Source: Diplolepis rosae (lineage: Eukaryota; Arthropoda; Insecta; Hymenoptera; Diplolepididae). From it: a stretch of 64,000 bases of DNA. The stretch is from contig JAPYXD010000741.1 in the NCBI GenBank assembly GCA_030998225.1, positions 868,001-932,000 on the forward strand, read 5' to 3'. Positions within the stretch are counted from its first letter, which is position 1. Every line of letters begins with the position of its first letter. Shown piece after piece: positions 55,425-64,000 of the stretch. Both the position numbers and the translations under genes were made by a program. The notes beneath the pieces were generated by a model, which saw nothing but the letters and a program-made list of their open reading frames with translations, ran no database searches and was not told where the DNA came from.

Positions 55425-55975
55425 AACACACACTCACTGATAGGGGTAGATTTGAAACAAACCAACAATAAAATTGAGTTATTAAGATTGTTGGCTTAAG
55501 GCACTTAGATTACGCACTGAAAGTAGTGAGTTTTACTTCACAAAAATTCCGAAAAAAAACAAAAGAACACACACTCACTGGAGGGTTAGATTTGACATAA
55601 GCAACGATTAAATTGAATTATTGAGATTGCTGACTTTATACACTTAAATCACGCACCAAAAATAATGAGTTTTAATTCACAAAAATTCCGAAAAGCACAA
55701 AAGAACACCCACTCACTGATCACGCACTAAGAGTAGTGAGTTTTAATCCAAACAAATTCCAAAAAAACACAAAAGGAACACACGCTCACTGACAGGGTTA
55801 TATTTAACATAAAACAACGATTAAATTGAATTATTTTGATTGCTGACTTAATACACTTAAATCACGCACTAAAAATAATGAGTTTTAATCCAAAAAATCC
55901 CAAAAAAACACGAAAAAACACTTTTCACTCACACAATAACCAATTAATTACACACTACCGGTAACGAGTTTAATC
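55425..55975 (-). repeat. Tandem array beside a PLE hammerhead motif
   Basis: Units starting AACACACACTCACTG occur at 55425, 55566, 55704 and 55777. Each carries CACGCACTAAAAATAATGAG and GATTAAATTGAATTATT segments; unit length varies (141, 138 and 73 bp). It is probably part of the PLE pseudo-LTR. Confidence 0.75.
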
Positions 55976-57036
55976 GCACAATTAAGTTAAAAACTTATAA
56001 TTATCGTACACACACACGCGAGCGCAAATAAGAGATGAAAGAAATAGTTTTCCACTCTTTGGAAAAGTAGAAAAATCGACGTTCGTCGAGGTCGTTCCAC
56101 GTCAAAAAGCAGACTGATTTTGAGAAAGGAAATATGACATTTAAAGTCATTGGCGAAAATGCTTTTATGTATAAAAAGAAATGTGTTAAGAGGACTCGAT
56201 TTTAAAGTCTCCAAGCCTGTACAGTTCAAGAGCTTGTCCAAACACTTAAAGACGTCAAACGGCTCAATAGAAAATGAGAGATGGAAGGCACATGTTCAAG
56301 TTGGAATTCAGGGAAAGGAACGGTGCAAGTTTTTCCAGTATATTATTAATATGCATGTGTTGTAATAAACTATATGGACTGACTACGTATGATAGAAGTG
56401 GTCAGATATTAGGTAATACCAGATTCGTATTTTATAATATTAAATGAGGGGAAAAAGATGGTTTTGGTAATGTAGAAAGGGGAATCCTTGTAGAGTATAA
56501 TATTGCAAGAAAGTAACATCAATTGCGACTCAAACTTGCATAATGAGTTCTAAAACTAGCCATTGCGAGAAAGTTATGTAACATTTACATAACAGTAATT
56601 GAAAAACTTCAGATAGAGAAATGAGGCCTCATAAACTGATATTACCCGAGAATCGATCCATGTGCTTGTTATGATTATTTGTCGGTAGCCGATATAGTAA
56701 ATATATTATTAGTAACTCCATAGTTTAATATTAAAAATAGTAATTTCTAAAAAAGTGACGTTATATCCCCGCTTCCTATTGACTTTTAGTAAAAATAAAT
56801 ATAATAATACTAAATTTTGCAATGAAGAGTTTCTCCGTGTACGTAGTTTAACCGTTTCTATACCGAATCGCATACACTAACTATATACAACGCAAGTTAC
56901 ATATGGTTCGTTAGAGCTTAGTTTCCTTATGTACTAATGGAAGAATGTTTCACCGCCTGCAAAAACATTTTCACTACTAGAGATCTCAGTAGCCACCTAT
57001 TGAGAAAAGAACGTACTAAATTCAAATTCGAAATAA

Positions 57037-57352
57037 GGGGCCGTTCACATAATACGTCACGCGATTTTTAGCTATTTTTACCCCCCCCCCCCCCTTTCGA
57101 TGTCACGTCACACCTCTTAATTTTATAAAAAATTATTCGTTAACGCGTACAAAATCCAGTAAAAACAGAAGCTATTAATTATTACTGTAGATAATCTTTT
57201 CAGAACTTTTTCTCAAATTTCGTGGGTACACATTTAATGTGTGACGTAACGCAGAGGGCAGATCCCCCTCCCAACATGTCACACCACGTCACAATTTGTC
57301 CCCCCCCCACCCCCCTCCTATAAACTGTGTGAAGTATTATGTGAACGGTCCC
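57037..57352. mobile_element. PIF/Harbinger-type MITE
   Basis: A 316-bp element with terminal inverted repeats GGGGCCGTTCACATAATAC and GTATTATGTGAACGGTCCC (one mismatch), flanked by TAA at 57034-57036 and 57353-57355. The 3-bp TWA target and G-rich ends fit PIF/Harbinger. The interior has ACGTCAC/GTGACGT words and two long C runs. Confidence 0.8.
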
Positions 57353-57355
57353 TAA

Positions 57356-58829
57356 GAATCACAAGACACAAGAATACAAACTACAAAACGTCAATAAAAC
57401 GTCGCATATCCGATCGATCTGCAACATTTTGGAGATTCAAAAAACTCCAATCAAAATTTTAGAATTAAAAACTCAAATCTCAACAAAATTAATATCAGTT
57501 TGACAATTTGATAGTAAATGCCGAAATACCTTGAAAGGTAAAAATTATTTTTTGTTTACTTTTCAAAATCTGTAAGTATTAATTTAGTTTACTCACCTAT
57601 GAGTAAAAAGATTATCATCATAATGAAAATGAATTGTATAATACAACATTTTTAGAAATTTGTCATTCATTACTTTAAGTGTTAGCATTAATCACTGCTG
57701 AGGATACACTATTAGAACACTGGCAATTTCTGGAGAATCACAGTTCTGAAAAGTAAAATATTTTAATAACAAATAAAAAAACACAAAGATTTTTTAATTA
57801 ATTAAGATGTGCGACAAAACAAACTGACTTTTGAAAATGTGCCATCAGAAGAAATTCCTTCGGTGAACAAACGTCCAGAATCCAAATTTTGATAAGTCAG
57901 ATTCTGCAATAAATTTATATATACGCAAAAAAGATAAATTTATCATTTCTGGTTTAAATTATATTCCATTCAATTTTGAATTTGATTCATCAAAATTTTT
58001 AAAAACACAAAAAGTCTGTTTTTGTGAATACCATTTTTTGAAGAACTTATATACACATTTCGAAAGTAAATTATAATTTGGCGATTATTTTCTTTTGCCT
58101 AGATGGATTGGTAATGTTTTCTACCTCGCTTACCGCGTATTCTCCAGGAAGCTGTAACTCGTCGTTTATCATTACGCTGCATAAATTCAAAAACAATCAG
58201 AATTTTCCCAAATTAAAGATGACTTAAGCGTGAAAATTATTGTTTTGAAAACTTCTGCTTTTAAATTAGAACAAAGTTTTCTGCCATATAAATTTTATAC
58301 TACTACTAATACAATATAATTCGCTTTTCATAACTAAGCAAGACTGTATTTTGCGAGTTCAACCTAAAAATTTTCATTATTTTTATTTCACTTATTTACC
58401 ATTTAAAAACACAAATTTATAAATAGAAGCTCATATTCCCATTATAAAAATTGAATATTACTGCTAACAGAAAAATTTCTCTTTTTGTATTGAATGGAAA
58501 TCGTATTCGGCAATCCTAACCTAAAACTTATCATTATTTTCTTTTCTATCATATCTAATGATAAAAATCTGCCCGCTTCGCGGGCACATTCCCATTGCGC
58601 GCTTCGCGCTCGGTCTTGTGCTCCCCGCATACATTTAAGTTTATTTCTTATAATTTGATACTGAAGCTCAAACTAATTTTATAATTATATTACAGATGAT
58701 GTGAATTACACATTTTCTCAAAGTCACTGAATTTCTTTTTGAATTTAAGTGAAACAGGAAATTCAATTCACTTTTTAATAAATTACATGATTAAAATAGT
58801 TTATTTTCTTCCAAATCTCTCAAAAAGAA
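57356..58829. other. No supported gene
   Basis: AT-rich DNA. The only distinct item is the hairpin pair at 58571-58611. Confidence 0.35.
58571..58611. other. Two GC-rich hairpins with TTC loops
   Basis: GCCCGC-TTC-GCGGGC (perfect, 58571-58585) and GCGCGC-TTC-GCGCTC (58597-58611, one mismatch), 11 nt apart. They are GC islands in very AT-rich DNA. They may be part of an otherwise unrecognised repeat. Confidence 0.6.
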
Positions 58830-59815
58830 AAAACAATCGTAGACTTTATTTAAGGAAACGATTTTGCAGAACAACGCTTATTTCGTATCTCACATATTTT
58901 GGTGAAAAAAATCGAATTTTTTTAATATTAAAAATCAAAACATAAAATATACATCCTGTCCCGAAATGTCTTAATGAGAATTTGTAAACCTCATTTAGGC
59001 AAACAATTTTCCAGATAAACGTTTTTTTTGTATCTCACATATTTTGTCTAAAAAATGAAATTTTTGAATTTTAAACGTATTTTTTGGAATTGAAACGAAA
59101 AATATATGTTTTACCAGAAACTGCGTCATATAAAATTTGTAGATCTTTTTGAAACGAACAACTTTGTATTCTTACGTTTTTTTCGTATTTTATATATTTT
59201 TGTTAAAAAATTGAATTTTGGATTTTCAATAGTTTTTTTTTAAATTAAAAAGAAAAATATGCATCTTATGAAAAAAAGTTACAATTCAAATTTGCAGATC
59301 TTTTTGTAGTAAACAATATTGTATCATAACGTTTTTCGTATCTCGTATAATTTAACTGGAAAATGGAATTTTGATATTGACTTTTTTCGAATTTGAATAT
59401 GCTGTAACATTTCTAATTTTGATTTAATCAAAAAATGTTATCAGGATAATTTGTAGAGATTTATGAGCACTATCAAAAACCAGTGTTGAAATTTTTGATT
59501 TTTTCAAAAAGTTATTTTCAAAAACACAAAAGTAGTGCTCAATCCCTCAATTTTGATTGGATGTGGCTGGTTAACGAACTTGTCCTTACTTTTTCGGCTC
59601 CGATAAAGTGTACCAAAGCTCAATTCAATCTGATGATTCTATCGAGAGTTATGCCGCATACGACCTACAGACAGACAGACAGACAGACACTTTCGTAAAA
59701 ACCCTTTTTTCTGACTCAGGGGGTCTCAAAACGTAAAGATTTGATAAAAATTTCAAAAGTCATTTTTCACATAAAACCAATACCTTCTCATCCATGATGA
59801 GAATGTAATAATATA
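58830..59815 (-). repeat. CTGT-microsatellite repeat, copy 2, with about 150-bp subrepeats
   Basis: The right part (59345-59815) is the inverse of 44895-45325, including ACAGACAGACAGACAGACAG. The left part contains about four diverged units of roughly 150 bp with TTTCGTATCTCACATATTTT and TTGTAGATCTTTTTG. No coding domain. Confidence 0.65.
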
Positions 59816-59842
59816 TATTTAATTATACATTTAAAATACTTA

Positions 59843-60224
59843 CACTCAGAAAAATGAATTGATTGAATCAAAGAAAATGATTTGTTTGAACGACTTTCTT
59901 TGATTTAAAGAAATGATTTGTTCAAATGAAATAAAATTTGTTAGATTCAAACAAAATATCTTTGAACCAAATAAATATTTGTTTGAGTCAAATTAATTTT
60001 TCTTCAAAACAAAGAAATTAATACATTGATATATGGTCAAAGATATAATTTGTTTGATTCAAGGCAAAAATTTATTTGATCCGAACAAATATTTATTTAG
60101 TCCAAAGATATTTTATTTGAATCAAACAAATTTTGTTTCATTAAAGCAAAAAATTTCTTTACATCAAAGAAAGTGTTTCAAACAAATAATTTTTTTGATT
60201 CAATCAAATATTTTTTTCTGAGTG
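59843..60224. mobile_element. Fold-back MITE, CACTCAGAAAAA ends, TTTGATTCAAA word
   Basis: A complete 382-bp element with ends CACTCAGAAAAA and TTTTTTTCTGAGTG, flanked by TA. The interior consists of TTTGATTCAAA, AACAAATAA and AAAGAAA words in both orientations. Confidence 0.85.
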
Positions 60225-60226
60225 TA

Positions 60227-60875
60227 CGCTCTTTCAGTTTCCAAATGATCATATGTGAGCACAAAATCATTTATCACTTGCAACCTGTAATAATTCAACA
60301 TAAAATACCGGGAATTGTCGAGAAGCAAAACATGCGTTGACATCCATAAATATACAAAAATACGAATCACTCGGTGACCGTTGGTCGGCTAGCTTCGAAA
60401 GCGTTCGGCTTCGTTCGGGCAGCCGAATGAATATAAGCAAACACAAGCGCAAAAATTACTACAGTTGATAGGAGTATTTACAAAGAAATTTTTTGATTTG
60501 TACTACCTTATATCAAAAAAATTTCTATAGAAATAGCTTATATTGAAAACATTTTTATAAAACACTGACGTTCTTACAGACGATAGTAATTTATCTTATC
60601 ATTTTAGCTATTTTTATAGCTTTAAATACTTATATCCTCTATTATTTTTGTATAATTAAATATTTTCTCTACTAATTAATCCTACTTACTCATTTCCCTC
60701 CAGAAAATATTAAAAGTTGCTCCTTTGAAAAAGAACAAGTCGAAAAAAAGTAGTACATCTTAATACTTCAACAATAAATACTCACGTAGTTCCCTATTTT
60801 CCCTACTTTTGTACCTCAAAATAGGAAAATGTACGCTGATTTTTTACATAGATTACTACAAAAAGTCTCTCCGTG
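60227..60875. other. Unassigned, ending in a CTCTCCGTG terminus
   Basis: No gene. The right end AAAAAGTCTCTCCGTG (60860-60875) next to TA is the inverse of the orphan end CACGGAGAGACTTTTTTTAG at 52211, so the two may be ends of one parent element. Confidence 0.4.
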
Positions 60876-61289
60876 TAGAAAGCACAAAGTTACATAAGTT
60901 CGAAGTTTTACAATAAATACTGTCAACAATTTTCGGAGTGAATCGCTTGAAGTTTTACAGAGTTCGGCCTTTGCAATTGATTATTGTCTACTTTGAATGA
61001 AAATAAGTTAATGTAAGGTGATTGTTGCAATTTGTGACCATGTTCCAATTACTGACCAAAATTTTTATTCGACAGGATAACTAATTGATATGTTTGTACT
61101 AACTATTAATAAAATCACTAAAAAAATTCAAATTTCTCGAATTGAATTATGAAATCATATATACATGAGTTTACGAACAACGTTAAATCATAATGAAGTT
61201 CAAAGTAGTGCGTCTCAACTTTCGTAATGTTTCAAGAGCAAGATGGCTACTGACAATAACAATCTCGGCGAGCCCGCTTACGTCAAAAG
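60876..61289. other. No supported gene
   Basis: AT-rich DNA with no recognisable feature. Confidence 0.35.
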
Positions 61290-61456
61290 TAACATCTATT
61301 AAATCCTAGTCGAGTAAAATGAAATTGATAAATACCTAATTCACCCAAAGTGAATAACAATATGCGTTAAATAGGGAATAGTAAGGAGTTGAGTAAAACG
61401 TTGTCGAAGACAGGGCATCAACATGCGTCAGTGGGTTAACATGAAATGAGTAAGTA

Positions 61457-61905
61457 CACTGTAAAAATTTTTCCGAAAATAGTTAGACAGCTTAAAATAC
61501 AAATGACACGTAAATTTTTCCAAAGATATAGTCGGAAATATTTCCGACATAGAACTGGAAACAGTTCCTACTGTTTGGTCGGAGAAATATCTAGTTTATT
61601 AGGAAAAATTGATATATTTCATAATTTAAGTGGAAAAGGATTCAAAATAAGTGAACAAATTTCCGTTTTTGTGAAATAATTTCCGCTTTTCATGGGGAAA
61701 ATGTCCTACAACTTAGGAGATTTGTCAAATGTTCTCACTTTTGTAATATATTTCCTAATAGTTCGGAAATAAGTCCGAAAATTCGATCAATTTTCCTTAA
61801 ATCTATGGAATATTTCCACTTTCTGTAGGAAAATCTATGTTTCCTAAGGATTTAGGAAAAATTTCCTAATACATAGTAGGGAAATTTACCGATATTTTGG
61901 CAGTG
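61457..61905. mobile_element. CACTG...CAGTG fold-back cassette, GGAAATATTTCC word
   Basis: 449 bp with ends CACTGTAAAAA and TTTTGGCAGTG, flanked by GTA at 61454-61456 and 61906-61908. The interior is built of GGAAAT/ATTTCC words, including the perfect palindrome GTCGGAAATATTTCCGAC (61531-61548). In the related copies at 8083 and 41457 an unrelated roughly 75-bp segment occupies this position. Confidence 0.7.
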
Positions 61906-61920
61906 GTATGGTTCTCTTAA

Positions 61921-62409
61921 AGGGACTAGGAAGTCAAAAAATAGATTTTGATTTATTGCATTTTTCAACAGCATAACTATTCAAAAGGTAAATGCCAAAG
62001 TTTTAAATCGTTTGGATGAAAAATGAAAAAATGAGAGACAAAAAGGCTGAGCGCCTTTCGCAAAGATTGATGGGCCGCAGGAAATAGAAGCTTATTTTAT
62101 TTTTGTTCCGTTTTGCAATGATTTAAAAAAACGGAGGTTCAGATCGGTTTGACAATTTTTTTGCTTTCGCAGAACACCTTGAAAAATTCAATTCCCATTA
62201 TTAGAACAGAAGATATTACTGCAAAAAGTTTTTTTGTTGTTAAATTGTTCATTTAATTATATAATTGTATATTGGAATTTTTCAATAAAAGAATATTGTT
62301 TGTATTCTATTCAATTGTTATAAATAACTCATAAAAAAATTATTTATATCTTGATATTTACTTTTCAATTAGACTTTGAAAACAGGATTAGTTTGATTTC
62401 CTAGTCCCC
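61921..62409. mobile_element. piggyBac-type MITE
   Basis: 489 bp flanked by TTAA at 61917-61920 and 62410-62413. Terminal inverted repeats are AGGGACTAGGAAGTCAAA and its near complement. The related copy at about 41110-41140 has an unoccupied site (ATTTGAGAGAACC), confirming a TTAA-targeted insertion. Confidence 0.85.
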
Positions 62410-62822
62410 TTAAATAAAAAAAAATCTTACCTCGAACCTGCCATTAGTCATCCGATACATACATACATAAACAGCATACAAAAGATTCACACCATTCAGT
62501 CGCGGCCAATCATATTTTCTATCGCAAATACACTTTATGTAATACCTTGCATATATAAATCTAATAACTATACTTATGTATAGGACAATACGCTTTCGTC
62601 GAATCACGCACACGTTCGCTTACAATGCTGAGTCATAAGATTTGGAACTTTCTTATATAGTCACTGCAAGAAGTATACAGAGCTTGTGGAACAGTGTCGT
62701 CGCTAGAATTTTTGAGCCTCACTCAAGTAAAAATAAATCAACTTTATTTCATAAATTATTCATGAAATATCTTAAAAAATTGATATAATTATTAAATTAT
62801 ATTTAATATAAATTTTTATTAT

Positions 62823-62928
62823 AACTACTTATGAAGTTTAATCAAACTAAATTTTGAAATGTACATTAAAAAATTAACTACTTATGAAGTTTAATCAAAC
62901 TAAATTTTGAAATGTACATTAAAAAATT
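62823..62928 (+). repeat. 53-bp perfect tandem duplication
   Basis: AACTACTTATGAAGTTTAAT starts at 62823 and again at 62876, and the two 53-bp units are identical. The counterpart near 38780-38840 has a single copy, so the duplication is recent. Confidence 0.85.
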
Positions 62929-63428
62929 GCATTATTATCGAAAAGTATCTTGACTAAAAACATTCAAAAGAAGGTTCTTCTATTTCCTGTATTGTATATT
63001 TTCAAAATATGGATTATACAATTGCGAATTCCAAATTATTATTGTGCCTAAGAAATTTATGTGAAATTTAAATCCTATGTAGATTTTTCATATTTTATGT
63101 AATACACTTATCAAGACTTTTGGTTTTTAAATTTTTATAAAATCAATTACATTTTAAAAACTCATGTGAAAAATAAAGGAGTGATTATAAATGAATTGAA
63201 AAAAAGTTTTGAATCAAGAATTTATTAAACTTAAACAATCTATATAACTAGATTATGTCAAAGTTTTAAATAAATTATATAAACTGTTAGCCTAAAACAG
63301 GATTTGTCATAAAAGTGTTCGATGGGAAAAATTACTATTTATCTACTAAATTGACTATAGTTTTTATACCTGCAAAGTAACGAAACATTCAGATGGAATG
63401 GGAATAAAAATTCTTATTGCAGTCACAT

Positions 63429-63565
63429 GTCATCGACTTTTGGATAGGACTGACATCGTAAAAAAATTCATTGACGACTTCAATAATTCCGTACACATTT
63501 CAATGGAAACTTCTACAAAGGTTGTCGAAATTCTCATTGACTAGTCATATCCAAAAGTCGATGAC
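63429..63565. repeat. 18-bp inverted repeat in a self-similar patch
   Basis: GTCATCGACTTTTGGATA (63429-63446) and its exact complement (63548-63565) enclose more GACGAC and TTGTCGA words. It resembles the interiors of the fold-back elements. It lies in the extra DNA absent from the 38235-41457 copy. Confidence 0.6.
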
Positions 63566-64000
63566 AATTAAAGAAAGTATCGACAACTAAAATTTTCTGT
63601 GCAGGAGCGTTAACTTCAATCTATTACTTACTACTAAAATAAACTGTGATTGTATTTTGTATGTTTATAGTTGGTTTTGATTATTAAATATAATAACGTG
63701 GAACATCAGTAAGCTGAAAATTCAACAGGTTTCTGAAATTAAAAAATGTTTATGTGTGCCCAAGTCGCAGATTACTTTCATTCGTTCCTGCGTGAATATA
63801 GATATATATATCATACTTCACTCTGCACTTCTGAATTTTACTCAACTTTGATTAATTCTTGAACATTTAATACATCGCAAATAATTAGACTGAAACTAAA
63901 TAACTTCTAACTTGTCTATATGACCCAGCTTTAATTGGAAATTGAGTGAAATTACTTCAACTATTTTTCTCCGTGTAGATTTTTTGATGCGGTCAGTAAA

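Larger units (their letters stand above)
54348..56839. mobile_element. Fold-back element, CACGGAGAAACTCTTC ends, interrupted
   Basis: Inverted ends of about 80 bp starting CACGGAGAAACTCTTCATTG, with TA on both sides. Interior words TACCATTGACAG and CTATTGACAATGG recur inverted near both ends. The middle holds a PLE pseudo-LTR (54880-56000, with a hammerhead motif and tandem repeats), so this 2.5-kb unit is a nested pair. Short frames (54408-54593, 56150-56365) have no recognisable domain. Confidence 0.8.
61290..63975 (+). mobile_element. TACACGGAGA-type element, second copy with nested changes
   Basis: Inverted relative of 38235-41457 and of the fragment at 8083. The left terminus is truncated (similarity begins at AACATCTATTAAATCC); the right end is TTTTTCTCCGTG at 63964-63975 next to TA. 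It carries the cassette at 61457-61905 and the piggyBac MITE at 61921-62409, both absent from the other copies, and about 500 extra bp around 63180-63735. It lacks the PLE. Confidence 0.65.

Noticed and set aside
55245..55468. Long Phe/Val/Cys-rich minus-strand frames
   Set aside because: They are translations of an A-rich simple sequence (AAAACACAC type) and look low-complexity in every frame.

Overview
This 64-kb window is strongly AT-rich and looks like transposon-dense, gene-poor chromatin of an insect, most likely a hymenopteran (parasitoid-wasp type). The clearest organismal clue is a nuclear copy of the mitochondrial COX1 barcode region at 20418-20837, which reads in the invertebrate mitochondrial code (TGA as Trp). 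The other contents are typical of arthropod genomes: Ty3/gypsy gag and pol, Penelope-like elements (PLEs) with GIY-YIG endonucleases, several mariner lineages, and piggyBac-, Harbinger- and fold-back-type MITEs. No intact host gene is evident. The best host-type coding candidate is one THAP-domain exon (24743-25165) with a TATA box and a splice donor, and it could belong to a P-element-like transposon.

Layout. 1-3953: a Ty3/gypsy element on the minus strand (5' LTR, primer-binding site, leader, broken gag) running off the left edge. 4890-8575 and 12672-13905: two copies of one repeat; the first was interrupted by a solo-LTR-like insertion carrying a nine-unit tandem array. 9331-12451: a solo LTR nested in the leader of a second, decayed gag/pol element. 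14242-17150: relics and unassigned DNA. 18229-21256: a 3-kb DD41D mariner-like element with long repetitive arms and the COX1 numt. 22496-25165: decayed gypsy pol, then the THAP exon. 25486-28862: a PLE with RT and endonuclease, plus three hammerhead-type motifs. 30092-37175: long inverted repeats with mariner relics, a palindromic GAA-containing repeat cluster, a PLE tail and a mariner with three stop codons. 37530-45325: nested repeats including a palindromic PLE insertion with a 13-bp target duplication. 45557-60875: a series of fold-back elements with TACAC-N-GAGA-type ends, more PLE and mariner debris, a tRNA-derived repeat and a Harbinger MITE. 61290-63975: a second copy of the 38235-41457 element, carrying a swapped interior and a piggyBac MITE.

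Two themes stand out. First, eight PLE-associated hammerhead-ribozyme-like motifs (five with intact cores, plus one further degenerate match) keep a constant core, while helices I and II change in a compensatory way from family to family. All share an extra G after the CUGANGA core and a helix III reduced to a self-complementary ACGU. Second, a set of elements shares short ends (CAC-N-G, mostly CAC-N-GAGA, flanked by TA), but each element's interior is built from inverted copies of its own private short word, so every one can fold on itself. The rest is layered insertion and decay: stops, frameshifts and internal deletions affect all recognised transposase, gag, pol and RT genes.
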